From Eggerthellaceae bacterium UBA5906 (GTDB lineage Bacteria > Actinomycetota > Coriobacteriia > Coriobacteriales > Eggerthellaceae): 37,426 bases of DNA. The stretch is taken from assembly GCA_002431805.1 (NCBI GenBank), contig DJEE01000122.1:36040-73465 (forward strand), read 5' to 3'. A program made the translations under genes and the position numbers. Below, one piece after another: positions 21,840 through 29,106 of this stretch. Below the pieces are notes generated by a model. That model was not told the origin of the DNA. It saw only the letters and a program-made list of their open reading frames with translations, and made no database searches. Position 1 is the first letter of the stretch. Each line of letters starts with the position of its first letter.

Positions 21840-22655
21840 TTATTCCCCCTTCTTTGCAAACGCGGCCTCAACCTCGGGAATCATGCGACGTCCCAGGTCG
21901 GTAAGCTGCCACGCGCGGTCTTTCCAGTGCAGCGCATCGGTTTTCTCCAGCATGTCGATGAAGTGGCCGCCGAACCTGCGCGGGCTCTGCACCACCTCGA
22001 ACGCGTCCACCAGCGTTTCGATGTCGTCTTTGCTGCGCGGCGCCTCGGCCACGAAGTTCATGACCGCGCGGTACACCTCCAGGTACTTCACATCGCGGTT
22101 GAACACCATGTCGCGGAATGCGGAACCGTCAGTCATCTGCGCATACACGGCGCTACCAGCCTCGGTGGTGCGCCACGTGGGGTCAACGCGTTCCTTGATT
22201 TCCAGGTATTCCACGCCCTCGGCCGCGTCTTCGCACTCCTCGGAAGTTTCCGGCATCTCAAGCTCAAGCGCACCGGCGCGCTCCAGCATGCGGCACAACG
22301 TGGTGGTGCCGTACACGGAACGGTTGTCGGCTTGCAGCGCGTCAACCTTTTCGGTTAGCTCGCTGTTCAGGCAACCGCCTTCGCACCAGCCCAGAATGGA
22401 AACCAGCACCGGACGGCGCGCCGGGTTATGGTCGAGCATGGCCAGCACGGCTTCCACGGCGCCGCCTTGACGTTCGGGGCTGTACACCGACTCGCGCTGC
22501 ATGTCTTCGGGCATGTTGCGCATGGTGGGGTAGTCAACCGTGTCAAGCGGGTTGTCGTCGTCCATGTCCTCCTGGTTGATGTCCAGGTCGTCCACAGCCA
22601 ACGGGTCGAACTCGTCCTCCACGTCCCACAAATCGACGATTTGGTTTTCGGCCAT
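21840..22655 (-). CDS. Uncharacterised acidic protein, possible winged-helix, coupled to TorD
   Basis: The 271-residue protein starts MAENQIVDLWDVEDEFDP. The first 60 residues are highly acidic and look disordered. The remainder contains two stretches resembling winged-helix domains: about residues 75-130 (VLAMLDHNPARRPVLVSILGWCEGG, then RMLERAGALELE) and the C-terminal 80 residues (VAEAPRSKDDIETLVDAF, then KTDALHWKDRAWQLTDLGRRMI). The ATG at 22655 has GGGGG about 8 bases upstream; the longer frame from 22778 is unlikely. It precedes the TorD gene by 3 bases. I cannot assign a named family. Coupling suggests a role in regulating or assembling a molybdoenzyme (inference). Confidence 0.75.
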   Translation of the reverse strand: MAENQIVDLWDVEDEFDPLAVDDLDINQEDMDDDNPLDTVDYPTMRNMPEDMQRESVYSPERQGGAVEAVLAMLDHNPARRPVLVSILGWCEGGCLNSELTEKVDALQADNRSVYGTTTLCRMLERAGALELEMPETSEECEDAAEGVEYLEIKERVDPTWRTTEAGSAVYAQMTDGSAFRDMVFNRDVKYLEVYRAVMNFVAEAPRSKDDIETLVDAFEVVQSPRRFGGHFIDMLEKTDALHWKDRAWQLTDLGRRMIPEVEAAFAKKGE

Positions 22656-22817
22656 AGTTTGTCCCCCTGTTCTTCGATTGGGCCGTCCTGCCTCTGAAAG
22701 CGCGACAACGCTTTGCGCTCCACGCCGCGTGCAACGCAGCGGCGCAAAACGGTTCAGCAAGGCGGCGAATGCCCGCAAACCACCAGTTCACAGGCTGCTT
22801 CCTCTTCGCTGCGGCCC

Positions 22818-22823
22818 ATTATA
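22818..22823 (-). promoter_or_regulatory. Possible -10 of the TorD operon
   Basis: A consensus TATAAT on the minus strand lies 163 bases before the ATG at 22655, without a recognisable -35. The 400-bp space 22656-23055 between the divergent genes otherwise holds the promoter at 22963 and nothing else I can identify. Confidence 0.4.
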
Positions 22824-22962
22824 GGAAGCACGCGCGGCGCCCCATCATCCCGCAAACCCTAAAACGGCGAACTTCCTACCACCTGCGGCAAAAAAGTTTC
22901 GCGCGCGCATCATACGCACTGGCTTATTCTTCGTTTTCCCAGGTCGAACGCTTGCAATTACG

Positions 22963-22991
22963 TTGCCCTCGCCACGCGTCGTCCGTATACT
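22963..22991 (+). promoter_or_regulatory. Sigma-70-type promoter of the exported protein gene
   Basis: TTGCCC and TATACT are separated by exactly 17 bp. The predicted transcript would have a leader of about 58 bases before the ATG at 23056. Confidence 0.6.
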
Positions 22992-23055
22992 GCAAAGCAC
23001 GTTGCCGAAAGCGGGGCTTTCCGTTCCTCACAGTTATGCGAGAAGGGAGGCTCTT

Positions 23056-23517
23056 ATGGTCAACGCATCTTGGGGCAAGAAGCTTCTTGCCATTGCGGTT
23101 GCGTGCTGCGCTTGCGCGCTGATCGCCGTACCGGCCTACGCGTTCTACTACGTCCACAGCGATGAGGGCACCCAAGTAGACAGCCAGGGCGTGTACGAGG
23201 TCACGTGCGTGCTAGACGAAACCGCCCAGGGCGGCGCTGTTCGTAGCGAGCTGGTCATCGTTCCCGAGGGAAGCACAGTTGCAGACCTGCTGAACGAGGA
23301 CGTAATGTCCAGCAACAACCAGAATGACCTTGAGGCCATTCACAACTACGACGTCACCAGCTTGAAGGACTATCTGTCCGGCAAGCAGTACACGTGCACG
23401 GTGTACAAGGCCGAAAGCCAGAAGCCGGGCACGCAGACCACGCACGACGGTCAGGGCACCACGGGTGAGAGCACCCAGCTTAGCCGTTACGACAACGTGG
23501 TCATCAAGGTGGCCTAG
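23056..23517 (+). CDS. Small exported protein of unknown function
   Basis: The 153-residue protein has a short basic N-terminus (GKK), a hydrophobic core of about 20 residues and a likely signal peptidase site after AYA (near residue 30). The mature part of about 120 residues is polar, has no cysteine pairs beyond a single Cys near residue 55 and another in YTCTVYK, and ends in a beta-like VVIKVA. A segment rich in Thr, Gln and Gly (PGTQTTHDGQGTTGEST) could be a loop. GGGAGG lies 6 bases before the ATG. It stands alone with its own promoter and terminator. No family recognised; an extracytoplasmic structural or binding role is possible but unsupported. Confidence 0.75.
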   Translation: MVNASWGKKLLAIAVACCACALIAVPAYAFYYVHSDEGTQVDSQGVYEVTCVLDETAQGGAVRSELVIVPEGSTVADLLNEDVMSSNNQNDLEAIHNYDVTSLKDYLSGKQYTCTVYKAESQKPGTQTTHDGQGTTGESTQLSRYDNVVIKVA

Positions 23518-23834
23518 CGCATTGTTTCCAAGCCCGTGCAGGGCGGTCGACCAGCCGCTCGCACGGGCGCCCCTTCCGGGCTTCGGCGCTACGCCAGGCG
23601 CAAAAGTTCATGAGCCAAAACCGCACGGCTTCGTTTGACTCATGGCGGATTCCACATGAAATCGAATAGAAGACCGCCATCATCCTTGCAGGATGATTTT
23701 TCCATTTCCCCAGGTAGATGGTCTGCTGCTTCGAATCACCCCTCAAATCACCCCATCAATGTTCCTCGCGCATTTCTCCCAAGACGCTATCATATGCAAA
23801 CGAAGAGGATGCAACTAAATAGGAGGGTTTGCGT
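23518..23834. other. Intergenic stretch, no gene seen
   Basis: 317 bases between the exported protein gene and the membrane-LuxR gene. It holds a long-loop repeat, GCCCGTGC (23535 region) with GCACGGGC about 22 bases on, and the terminator at 23679. ATGGCGG near 23642 is complementary to CCGCCAT just before the terminator stem. No promoter is obvious. Confidence 0.5.
23679..23701 (+). terminator. Intrinsic terminator
   Basis: ATCATCCT and AGGATGAT form an 8-bp stem with a 3-base loop, followed by TTTT. It lies 160 bases past the exported protein gene and before the membrane-LuxR gene. Confidence 0.65.
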
Positions 23835-25829
23835 ATGGGGGTACGTGTTCCTCGGATCACGCTTAAAGCCGATTTCGGCGACGAGAGCGCATTCGGAGAG
23901 TTAAGTTTGCTGTCGGTGGGCTACGGTATGCATCAGGCGTGGGTGTTCGCCACCATGTTCGGCACGGCAACGGTGTTCGGCGCGGCACACAGCTTCCACG
24001 GCTTGTACGGCAGCAGCGTTTCGCTTCCCTACCTTATTTCATCGTGCATCTACATTTTCGCGCTTATTTTCATGGGGCTGACCAATCAACGGTTCCTGAA
24101 GGCGTACACCACGCGCAACCTGCTATGCGCGGGCGCCATCATGTCCTGCGTTGGCACGTTGTTGCTTATGGCACCTCCCAGCGCGGGGTTTCCATTCATC
24201 GAACTTTTATCCGGTCTGCTCACCGGCATCGGGTCGGCCGTGCTCATCATCTACTGGGGCACCGCTTTCGCGCGCTGCGACAGCGCTTCCATCGTGCTGA
24301 ACACGGCGGTGGCCATTACCATCTCAATCTGTTTGTTCGCCACGGTTTTGCACTACGCGCCCTTCCCCGTCTCCGGCATTGCAACCGCAGTGGTTCCGCT
24401 GCTTGAGCTGGCCATTCTGTGGAAAAAGACGCCTGAGGCGTTCTTCAAGCGCAACGACGTGCCCATTTTCAAGCCGCTGCCCATTAACCAGGGCAAATTC
24501 CTGGTGCGCTTCGGCGTGCCCGTACTGGTGCTTGGACTTGCGCTTGGCATGCTGCGCAGCAATTCGCTGCAAAACCTGGTAACGAAATCGGACGTAGGCG
24601 CGCAACCTATTCTTATGCTTGCCGCCGGTTGCGCCACGGTTATCATCCTTATCACCATTGTGGCGCTTGGCAATGAAGATAGCTGGAGCCGGTTTTTCCA
24701 GCCGTTGGTGCCGTTTATCGCCGTCACCATCTTCTTTATCCCGTTTGCCAACGACAACAACACCATGCTGGCAAGCATGTTCATGCTGGTAGGCTTTTTG
24801 TGCTTCGAGTCGCTCATGTGGATCTTCTTTGGCGACCTGTCGCAACGCTTCCGCCTCTCGCCCATCTTCGTGTTCGGCATCGGGCGCGGCTTCTTGGCAC
24901 TTGCTATCCTTGTGGGCACGCTTGTGCCCATCGCCGCCGCCGGATTTGTTAACGCACTGCCGTTTGGCGGTGAAACCGTGGTATTGATAATGCTGCTGGT
25001 TATCGTGTTCGCTTATGCGCTGCTGCCCCGCGAGCGGGAAATCGAGGCCATCGTGGCGCCGTGCCCCCTGGTCAAGGCCGTGTCCGCAAGCTTTGAGCGC
25101 CAAGCGGAATCCGAGCATGTTGCGAAGATGCGCGGCTGCGGCGAAGGCAACGCCCCGGTGAAACCTGCTGTTGCTCACGCTGAGGCATCAGAAGCCGAAC
25201 AGACGGTGCGCAACGGCGCCGATAACGTTATCGGCGCGGAATCCGTGGATGTCAACAACGGCGGTACGACCGACTCAAGCGTTTCACCTGGGAAAAGCTC
25301 GATAGGTGCAAACGCAAGCAATGCCGACGACGCTAGCAAGAGCGCAAGCGAGGCAGCCGCGCCGGCCGACCCCACCGCGGTTAGCCAGCCCGCAAGCAGC
25401 AACACCCAGCCGCACGATGAACCGGCATCGTGCCCGGCCGATACCCCAAGCTCACGGCCCGAAAACGCTCACCATGGCAGCGCGGCTTCCGCACCTGCGT
25501 CCGCAGCCGTCACGCACACAGCTTCCACATGGCCCACTTCAACGGCGGCAGGCACCAAAAACGCCTCCGCAAATAACGACGCCATACGCGGCGGAGGACG
25601 CTTCCGCGGCAAATGCGAGACGGTTGCCAACACATTCTTGCTGTCACGCCGCGAAACGGAAATCCTGTTCTTCCTGGCCAAAGGCCACAACGCCGCTTAC
25701 ATCCAGGAAAAGCTCTACATTTCCGAAGGCACGGCCAAAACGCACATCCGCCACATCTACCGCAAGTGCGATGTGCACAACCAGCAAGACCTCATGCGCA
25801 TGGTAGAAGACGCCCAACCAACGGAGTAG
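23835..25829 (+). CDS. LuxR-type transcriptional regulator with polytopic membrane domain
   Basis: The 664-residue protein joins a membrane domain to a DNA-binding domain. Residues about 20-400 contain roughly ten to twelve hydrophobic helices arranged like a transporter-derived sensor. Residues about 420-590 are a low-complexity Ala/Ser/Thr/Pro linker. The C-terminal 65 residues form a LuxR/GerE helix-turn-helix: FLLSRRETEILFFLAKG, then YIQEKLYISEGTAKTHIRHIYRK. AGGAGG lies 8 bases before the ATG at 23835; an in-frame TTG at 23829 is too close to the ribosome site. This architecture is common in Eggerthellaceae, where such regulators often sit beside respiratory or catabolic genes. No obvious target is adjacent here. 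The inducing ligand is unknown. Confidence 0.9.
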   Translation: MGVRVPRITLKADFGDESAFGELSLLSVGYGMHQAWVFATMFGTATVFGAAHSFHGLYGSSVSLPYLISSCIYIFALIFMGLTNQRFLKAYTTRNLLCAGAIMSCVGTLLLMAPPSAGFPFIELLSGLLTGIGSAVLIIYWGTAFARCDSASIVLNTAVAITISICLFATVLHYAPFPVSGIATAVVPLLELAILWKKTPEAFFKRNDVPIFKPLPINQGKFLVRFGVPVLVLGLALGMLRSNSLQNLVTKSDVGAQPILMLAAGCATVIILITIVALGNEDSWSRFFQPLVPFIAVTIFFIPFANDNNTMLASMFMLVGFLCFESLMWIFFGDLSQRFRLSPIFVFGIGRGFLALAILVGTLVPIAAAGFVNALPFGGETVVLIMLLVIVFAYALLPREREIEAIVAPCPLVKAVSASFERQAESEHVAKMRGCGEGNAPVKPAVAHAEASEAEQTVRNGADNVIGAESVDVNNGGTTDSSVSPGKSSIGANASNADDASKSASEAAAPADPTAVSQPASSNTQPHDEPASCPADTPSSRPENAHHGSAASAPASAAVTHTASTWPTSTAAGTKNASANNDAIRGGGRFRGKCETVANTFLLSRRETEILFFLAKGHNAAYIQEKLYISEGTAKTHIRHIYRKCDVHNQQDLMRMVEDAQPTE

Positions 25830-25859
25830 CCAACCCAGTACGGCGCAACAGCCAACCCA

Positions 25860-25899
25860 GCATGGGCACGTGCGCTTGACGCGCGTGCCCATGCTTTTT
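25860..25899 (+). terminator. Intrinsic terminator
   Basis: GCATGGGCACG pairs with CGTGCCCATGC; the inner TGCG/CGCG adds four more pairs, giving a 15-bp stem with loop CTTGA and five T. It ends the membrane-LuxR transcript. Confidence 0.92.
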
Positions 25900-25921
25900 G
25901 CCCCAACCGTTTTCCTTGTTT

Positions 25922-26072
25922 TGTCGCAAACTCGCTCGTGTTTGTGTTTTGCAGCGTGTAGGGAAACTAGCACATTTTCACGCAAGCATTTGAACTGGGG
26001 AAACGCAGCTGAATCAAACACAGCTACTCATAATGTTGCGATTAAAACGCAAACACGAGCGAGTTTGCGACA
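25922..26072. repeat. 151-bp palindromic element with 29-bp arms (MITE-like)
   Basis: The arms at 25922-25950 and 26044-26072 are inverted repeats identical at 28 of 29 positions. The single difference would still pair as G-U in RNA. They enclose 93 bp with no reading frame of note. The outer ends read TGTCGCAAAC and GTTTGCGACA. No clear target-site duplication is visible. It could be a miniature inverted-repeat element, a repetitive extragenic palindrome, or a large hairpin RNA. Confidence 0.75.
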
Positions 26073-26365
26073 TTGCCAAGGCAGCAATCCCAACACATAT
26101 AGCTTGGGACCGGGCAACGGGCGCGTCAGGCATAACGTTCCCCCTGCACGGCGCTGCGTAATCCGACAGCCCGAGACGGGCAGGAGCACGGTGGCAAGCC
26201 GCACCCCTCTTTTGCACCAGCGAACGAAGTTATTCCCCGCTTACGATAAAATGACGATTGCGTAAATGCGCACCAGCGACCATTATGATTGTGTCATGAT
26301 GGAGCATCGGATAATTTGCGGCAGTATCGCCGCCGACATACAGAACAGCGTTGCAAGGAGCGGTA
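26073..26365. other. Intergenic leader upstream of fhaA, no gene seen
   Basis: 293 bases. Short GC-rich hairpins are possible (GCCCG-AGA-CGGGC near 26169; GGTGGC with GCCGCACC just after, then CCTCTTTT). A poor promoter candidate is TTGTGT at 26289 with GATAAT at 26310 (15-bp spacing), which would drive the fha operon. I could not match any known riboswitch or small RNA. Confidence 0.4.
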
Positions 26366-27547
26366 ATGGGCATCTTCTCGAAATTCGAGGGCAAAATGGA
26401 GGATACGTTCGAGGGCACTGCGGACAAAATGTTCGACGCCCCCATTTCGCCTGTTCAAATTGCTAAGAAGGCCGAAAAGCAAATGCGGCGCGAAAAGATG
26501 GTGGGTGCCGGCAAGCAATATGCGCCCACGTTGTACACCGTGCTGGTAAACCCCGACGACGACCGTCGCTTGTTCGGTTACTACCCCACCTTAGCCGGCG
26601 AAACCGAAACGTACCTGGCCGCAAAGGCCTCTGAACAGGGCCTTATGATGGACGGCCAGCCTCTGGTGCGCTTTATCGTTGACGAAGGCCTCAAGCACGG
26701 CAAGTTCGATGTTATCGCCGAGGCTGTTGCCGCGCCCATCATCTCGCAGCTGCGCAACGAGGAAATGCAGCGCTACGGCCTAGGTGACAACAACAACGGC
26801 TACGGCGCCGAAGCCGCCTACCCGGCGCAGCAGTTCGGGCGCGCCGAGGCCGCTGTTCCCGCAAACCCGCAATACAACCAGTACAGTCAGTACGACCAGC
26901 ACGAACAATACGAGCAGTATGAGCAGCCCGGCCAATATGGCCAGTACAACCAGGGCTATCAGCAAGCACCCGCGAGCAACGGCTGGGAGCCGCAGGGGTA
27001 CCAGCCCGTCGCACAGCAGAACTGGAACCAGCCGCAACAAGCGCAGCCGGCACCCATGCCCGCGCCGCAGCCTGAGTACGCGCCCGCTGCCGCCGCTGCA
27101 GCTTCTATGGCTGGCGCCGCCGCCGGCTATGCCGCCGCGCAGGCCATGCCCCAGCCGCAGCAAGCTGCGCAGGTTGCCCAACAGCAGTACGCTGCCGCGC
27201 CTGCCAACACCGTCGTGTTCGCAGGCAACCCTGCCGCCATGCAGCAACCGCAGCAGCAAACAGGCCGTGCGCGCCTTATCGACACGGCGGCAAACCGTGC
27301 GTTTGACCTGGCCAGCGCCCGTGTTTCGCTTGGTCGTGAGTCGCACAACGACATCACCATCCCCGACATCAACGTTTCGCGCAACCACGCTGAAATCACG
27401 CTCAGCCCGCAGGGTGCCTGGATCATCACCGACCTTGGCTCCACCAACGGCACGTACGTGAACGGCCGCGCTATCGCAAGCCAGCCGCTCAACGAGGGCG
27501 ACCACATCTCCGTCGGCACTACCGACCTTGTGTTCACCCTGGCGTAA
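26366..27547 (+). CDS. fhaA: FhaA: DUF3662 and FHA domain protein
   Basis: The 393-residue protein is a cytoplasmic phosphothreonine-reading adaptor of the actinobacterial Ser/Thr kinase pathway. Residues 1-125 form the DUF3662 domain (MGIFSKFEGKMEDTFEGT, then PVQIAKKAEKQMRREKM). Residues about 150-310 are a low-complexity region very rich in Gln, Tyr, Ala and Pro. The C-terminal FHA domain (about 305-390) has the GRESHNDI, SRNHAEI and DLGSTNGTYVNG motifs that hold phosphothreonine. In mycobacteria FhaA links to peptidoglycan precursor flipping. AAGGAG sits 5 bases before the ATG at 26366. It begins a five-gene operon. Confidence 0.93.
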   Translation: MGIFSKFEGKMEDTFEGTADKMFDAPISPVQIAKKAEKQMRREKMVGAGKQYAPTLYTVLVNPDDDRRLFGYYPTLAGETETYLAAKASEQGLMMDGQPLVRFIVDEGLKHGKFDVIAEAVAAPIISQLRNEEMQRYGLGDNNNGYGAEAAYPAQQFGRAEAAVPANPQYNQYSQYDQHEQYEQYEQPGQYGQYNQGYQQAPASNGWEPQGYQPVAQQNWNQPQQAQPAPMPAPQPEYAPAAAAAASMAGAAAGYAAAQAMPQPQQAAQVAQQQYAAAPANTVVFAGNPAAMQQPQQQTGRARLIDTAANRAFDLASARVSLGRESHNDITIPDINVSRNHAEITLSPQGAWIITDLGSTNGTYVNGRAIASQPLNEGDHISVGTTDLVFTLA

Positions 27548-27568
27548 GGAAAGACAAAGGACACCCTC

Positions 27569-27982
27569 GTGATTGATTACGCCCTGCTGCTCATTCGCTT
27601 GCTGTTCGTTGCACTGCTGTACCTGTTTCTGTTTGCCATCATGAAAACGGGGATCGGTGCGGTACGCGGGCAGCGCAAGCGCGAGAAAACCTGGAGCCTT
27701 TCGGTTGAACGCGGCCCGAAAGAGCTGCGCGGCGTATCCATTGTGGTGCGCGGCCCGGTTATCGTGGGCCGCAATCCCGGCGCAGACATTGTCATTGGTG
27801 CGGGCTATGTGTCGGGAAGGCACGCCCGCTTTAGCCTGATGGGCCAAAACCTCTTCGTGGAAGACCTTGGCTCCACCAACGGCACGGCCGTAAACGGCCA
27901 GTTCATTTCCGAGCCTACCGCCTTGCGTAGCGGCGACACCGTCAACGTAGGCGACGTGGCCATTCGTGTGAGGTTCTCATAA
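27569..27982 (+). CDS. fhaB: FhaB: membrane-anchored FHA domain protein
   Basis: The 137-residue protein has an N-terminal transmembrane helix (about residues 4-26) and a single FHA domain (about 50-135) with the motifs VGRNPGADI, SGRHARF and DLGSTNGTAVNG. It is expected to recruit phosphorylated partners to the membrane near the division and elongation machinery. The start is a GTG with AAAGGA 8 bases upstream. Its stop codon overlaps the ATG of the phosphatase gene by one base, TAATG, so the two are coupled. Confidence 0.93.
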   Translation: MIDYALLLIRLLFVALLYLFLFAIMKTGIGAVRGQRKREKTWSLSVERGPKELRGVSIVVRGPVIVGRNPGADIVIGAGYVSGRHARFSLMGQNLFVEDLGSTNGTAVNGQFISEPTALRSGDTVNVGDVAIRVRFS

Positions 27983-29100
27983 TGGCACGTGAACAACGTT
28001 CCTCGTATAAATCTACGCAACACACCCGCAAGGGCGCCATCACCACGTTCGGCAGCCGCACCGACGTTGGCTGCGTGCGCGACCACAACGAAGATAGCCT
28101 GGTGGTAGCCCCGCCGCTGTTCGCCGTTGCCGACGGCATGGGCGGCCACGCCGCAGGCGAGGTTGCCTCCGAAATTGCCGTGAACGTGCTGGCCGAGTTT
28201 GCGCCGAAAGACCTTGACGGTGCCGTGCTCGAGCGCGCCGTTGAGGAAGCGAACCGCGAAATCATCCGCGCAGCGCACGATGGCCGCGGCCGCGACGGCA
28301 TGGGAACTACCATGACCGCTTGCATGCTGCAAGACGAGCGTTTGATCATCGCCCAGGTTGGCGACTCACGCGCATACCTGCTTCACCAGGGAAAACTCCA
28401 GCAGCTTACGCGCGACCACAGCCTTATGGCCGACATGATCGAAGCCGGTCAGCTCACGCCCGAGGAAGCGCGCCACCATCCGCAGCGCTCCGTCATCACG
28501 CGCGCGCTCGGCTCCGACCCGCACACGCGCCCCGACATGTACGAAATCAACGTGGAAACCGGCGACAGGCTGCTCGTGTGCTCCGACGGCCTTTCTTCCA
28601 TGATTCGCGACGAGCAGATTGAAGCCGTTATGCGCCGCGTGCGCGACCCGCAGCGATGCGCGTCTCAGCTGGTTAACGAGGCAATTGCCGCCGGCGGCCA
28701 CGACAACGTCACCGTCATTGTGGCCGACGTTACCGGCTTTGCCGAAAAGCGCCAAAGGAAAATGGCGCGCAAATCGAAGCTTTCCGTTGCGCTGGTGCTT
28801 GTGCTGCTGCTGGCTATTTTGGGCGGTGCGGCATGGGGTGTGCACACGTGGCTGCACACCACCGCCTACCTGGGCAACGACAACGGCAAAGTGGCCATTT
28901 ACAGCGGCGTTCCCGCCGATTTCCTGGGCGTACCGCTGCATCAACAAGTTGAAACAACCGACGTGGACGTGAGCAAGCTGCAGCCTGGCACCGCCGCGCG
29001 CCTTGACGGCGGCATTCGCGTTGACACCATGGACGCCGCGCAAGACCTCGTGCAGCAGTACCGCGACGAAGCGGCGCAGCACGACAAGGCCGAAAGGTAG
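27982..29100 (+). CDS. pstP: PP2C-family Ser/Thr protein phosphatase
   Basis: The 372-residue protein is the phosphatase that reverses PASTA-kinase phosphorylation. The catalytic domain (about residues 20-250) carries the PP2C metal motifs: RTDVGCVRDHNEDS, VADGMGGHAAGE with D51, GDSRAYLL, CSDGLSSM and the final GGHDNVTVIVADV. A transmembrane helix follows at about 268-288, then an extracellular segment of about 85 residues of unknown fold. Six bases separate it from the RodA-PBP fusion gene, and its own end supplies the ribosome site (AAAGGTAG). Confidence 0.94.
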   Translation: MAREQRSSYKSTQHTRKGAITTFGSRTDVGCVRDHNEDSLVVAPPLFAVADGMGGHAAGEVASEIAVNVLAEFAPKDLDGAVLERAVEEANREIIRAAHDGRGRDGMGTTMTACMLQDERLIIAQVGDSRAYLLHQGKLQQLTRDHSLMADMIEAGQLTPEEARHHPQRSVITRALGSDPHTRPDMYEINVETGDRLLVCSDGLSSMIRDEQIEAVMRRVRDPQRCASQLVNEAIAAGGHDNVTVIVADVTGFAEKRQRKMARKSKLSVALVLVLLLAILGGAAWGVHTWLHTTAYLGNDNGKVAIYSGVPADFLGVPLHQQVETTDVDVSKLQPGTAARLDGGIRVDTMDAAQDLVQQYRDEAAQHDKAER

Positions 29101-29106
29101 CCCGTC

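Noticed and set aside
25922..26072. Integron attC site
   Set aside because: The arms lack the GTTRRRY/RYYYAAC ends and no integrase or cassette is nearby.
26073..26365. Possible structured RNA (SRP RNA or a riboswitch) upstream of fhaA
   Set aside because: The conserved SRP segment and known riboswitch core motifs were looked for and not found; only short generic hairpins are present.
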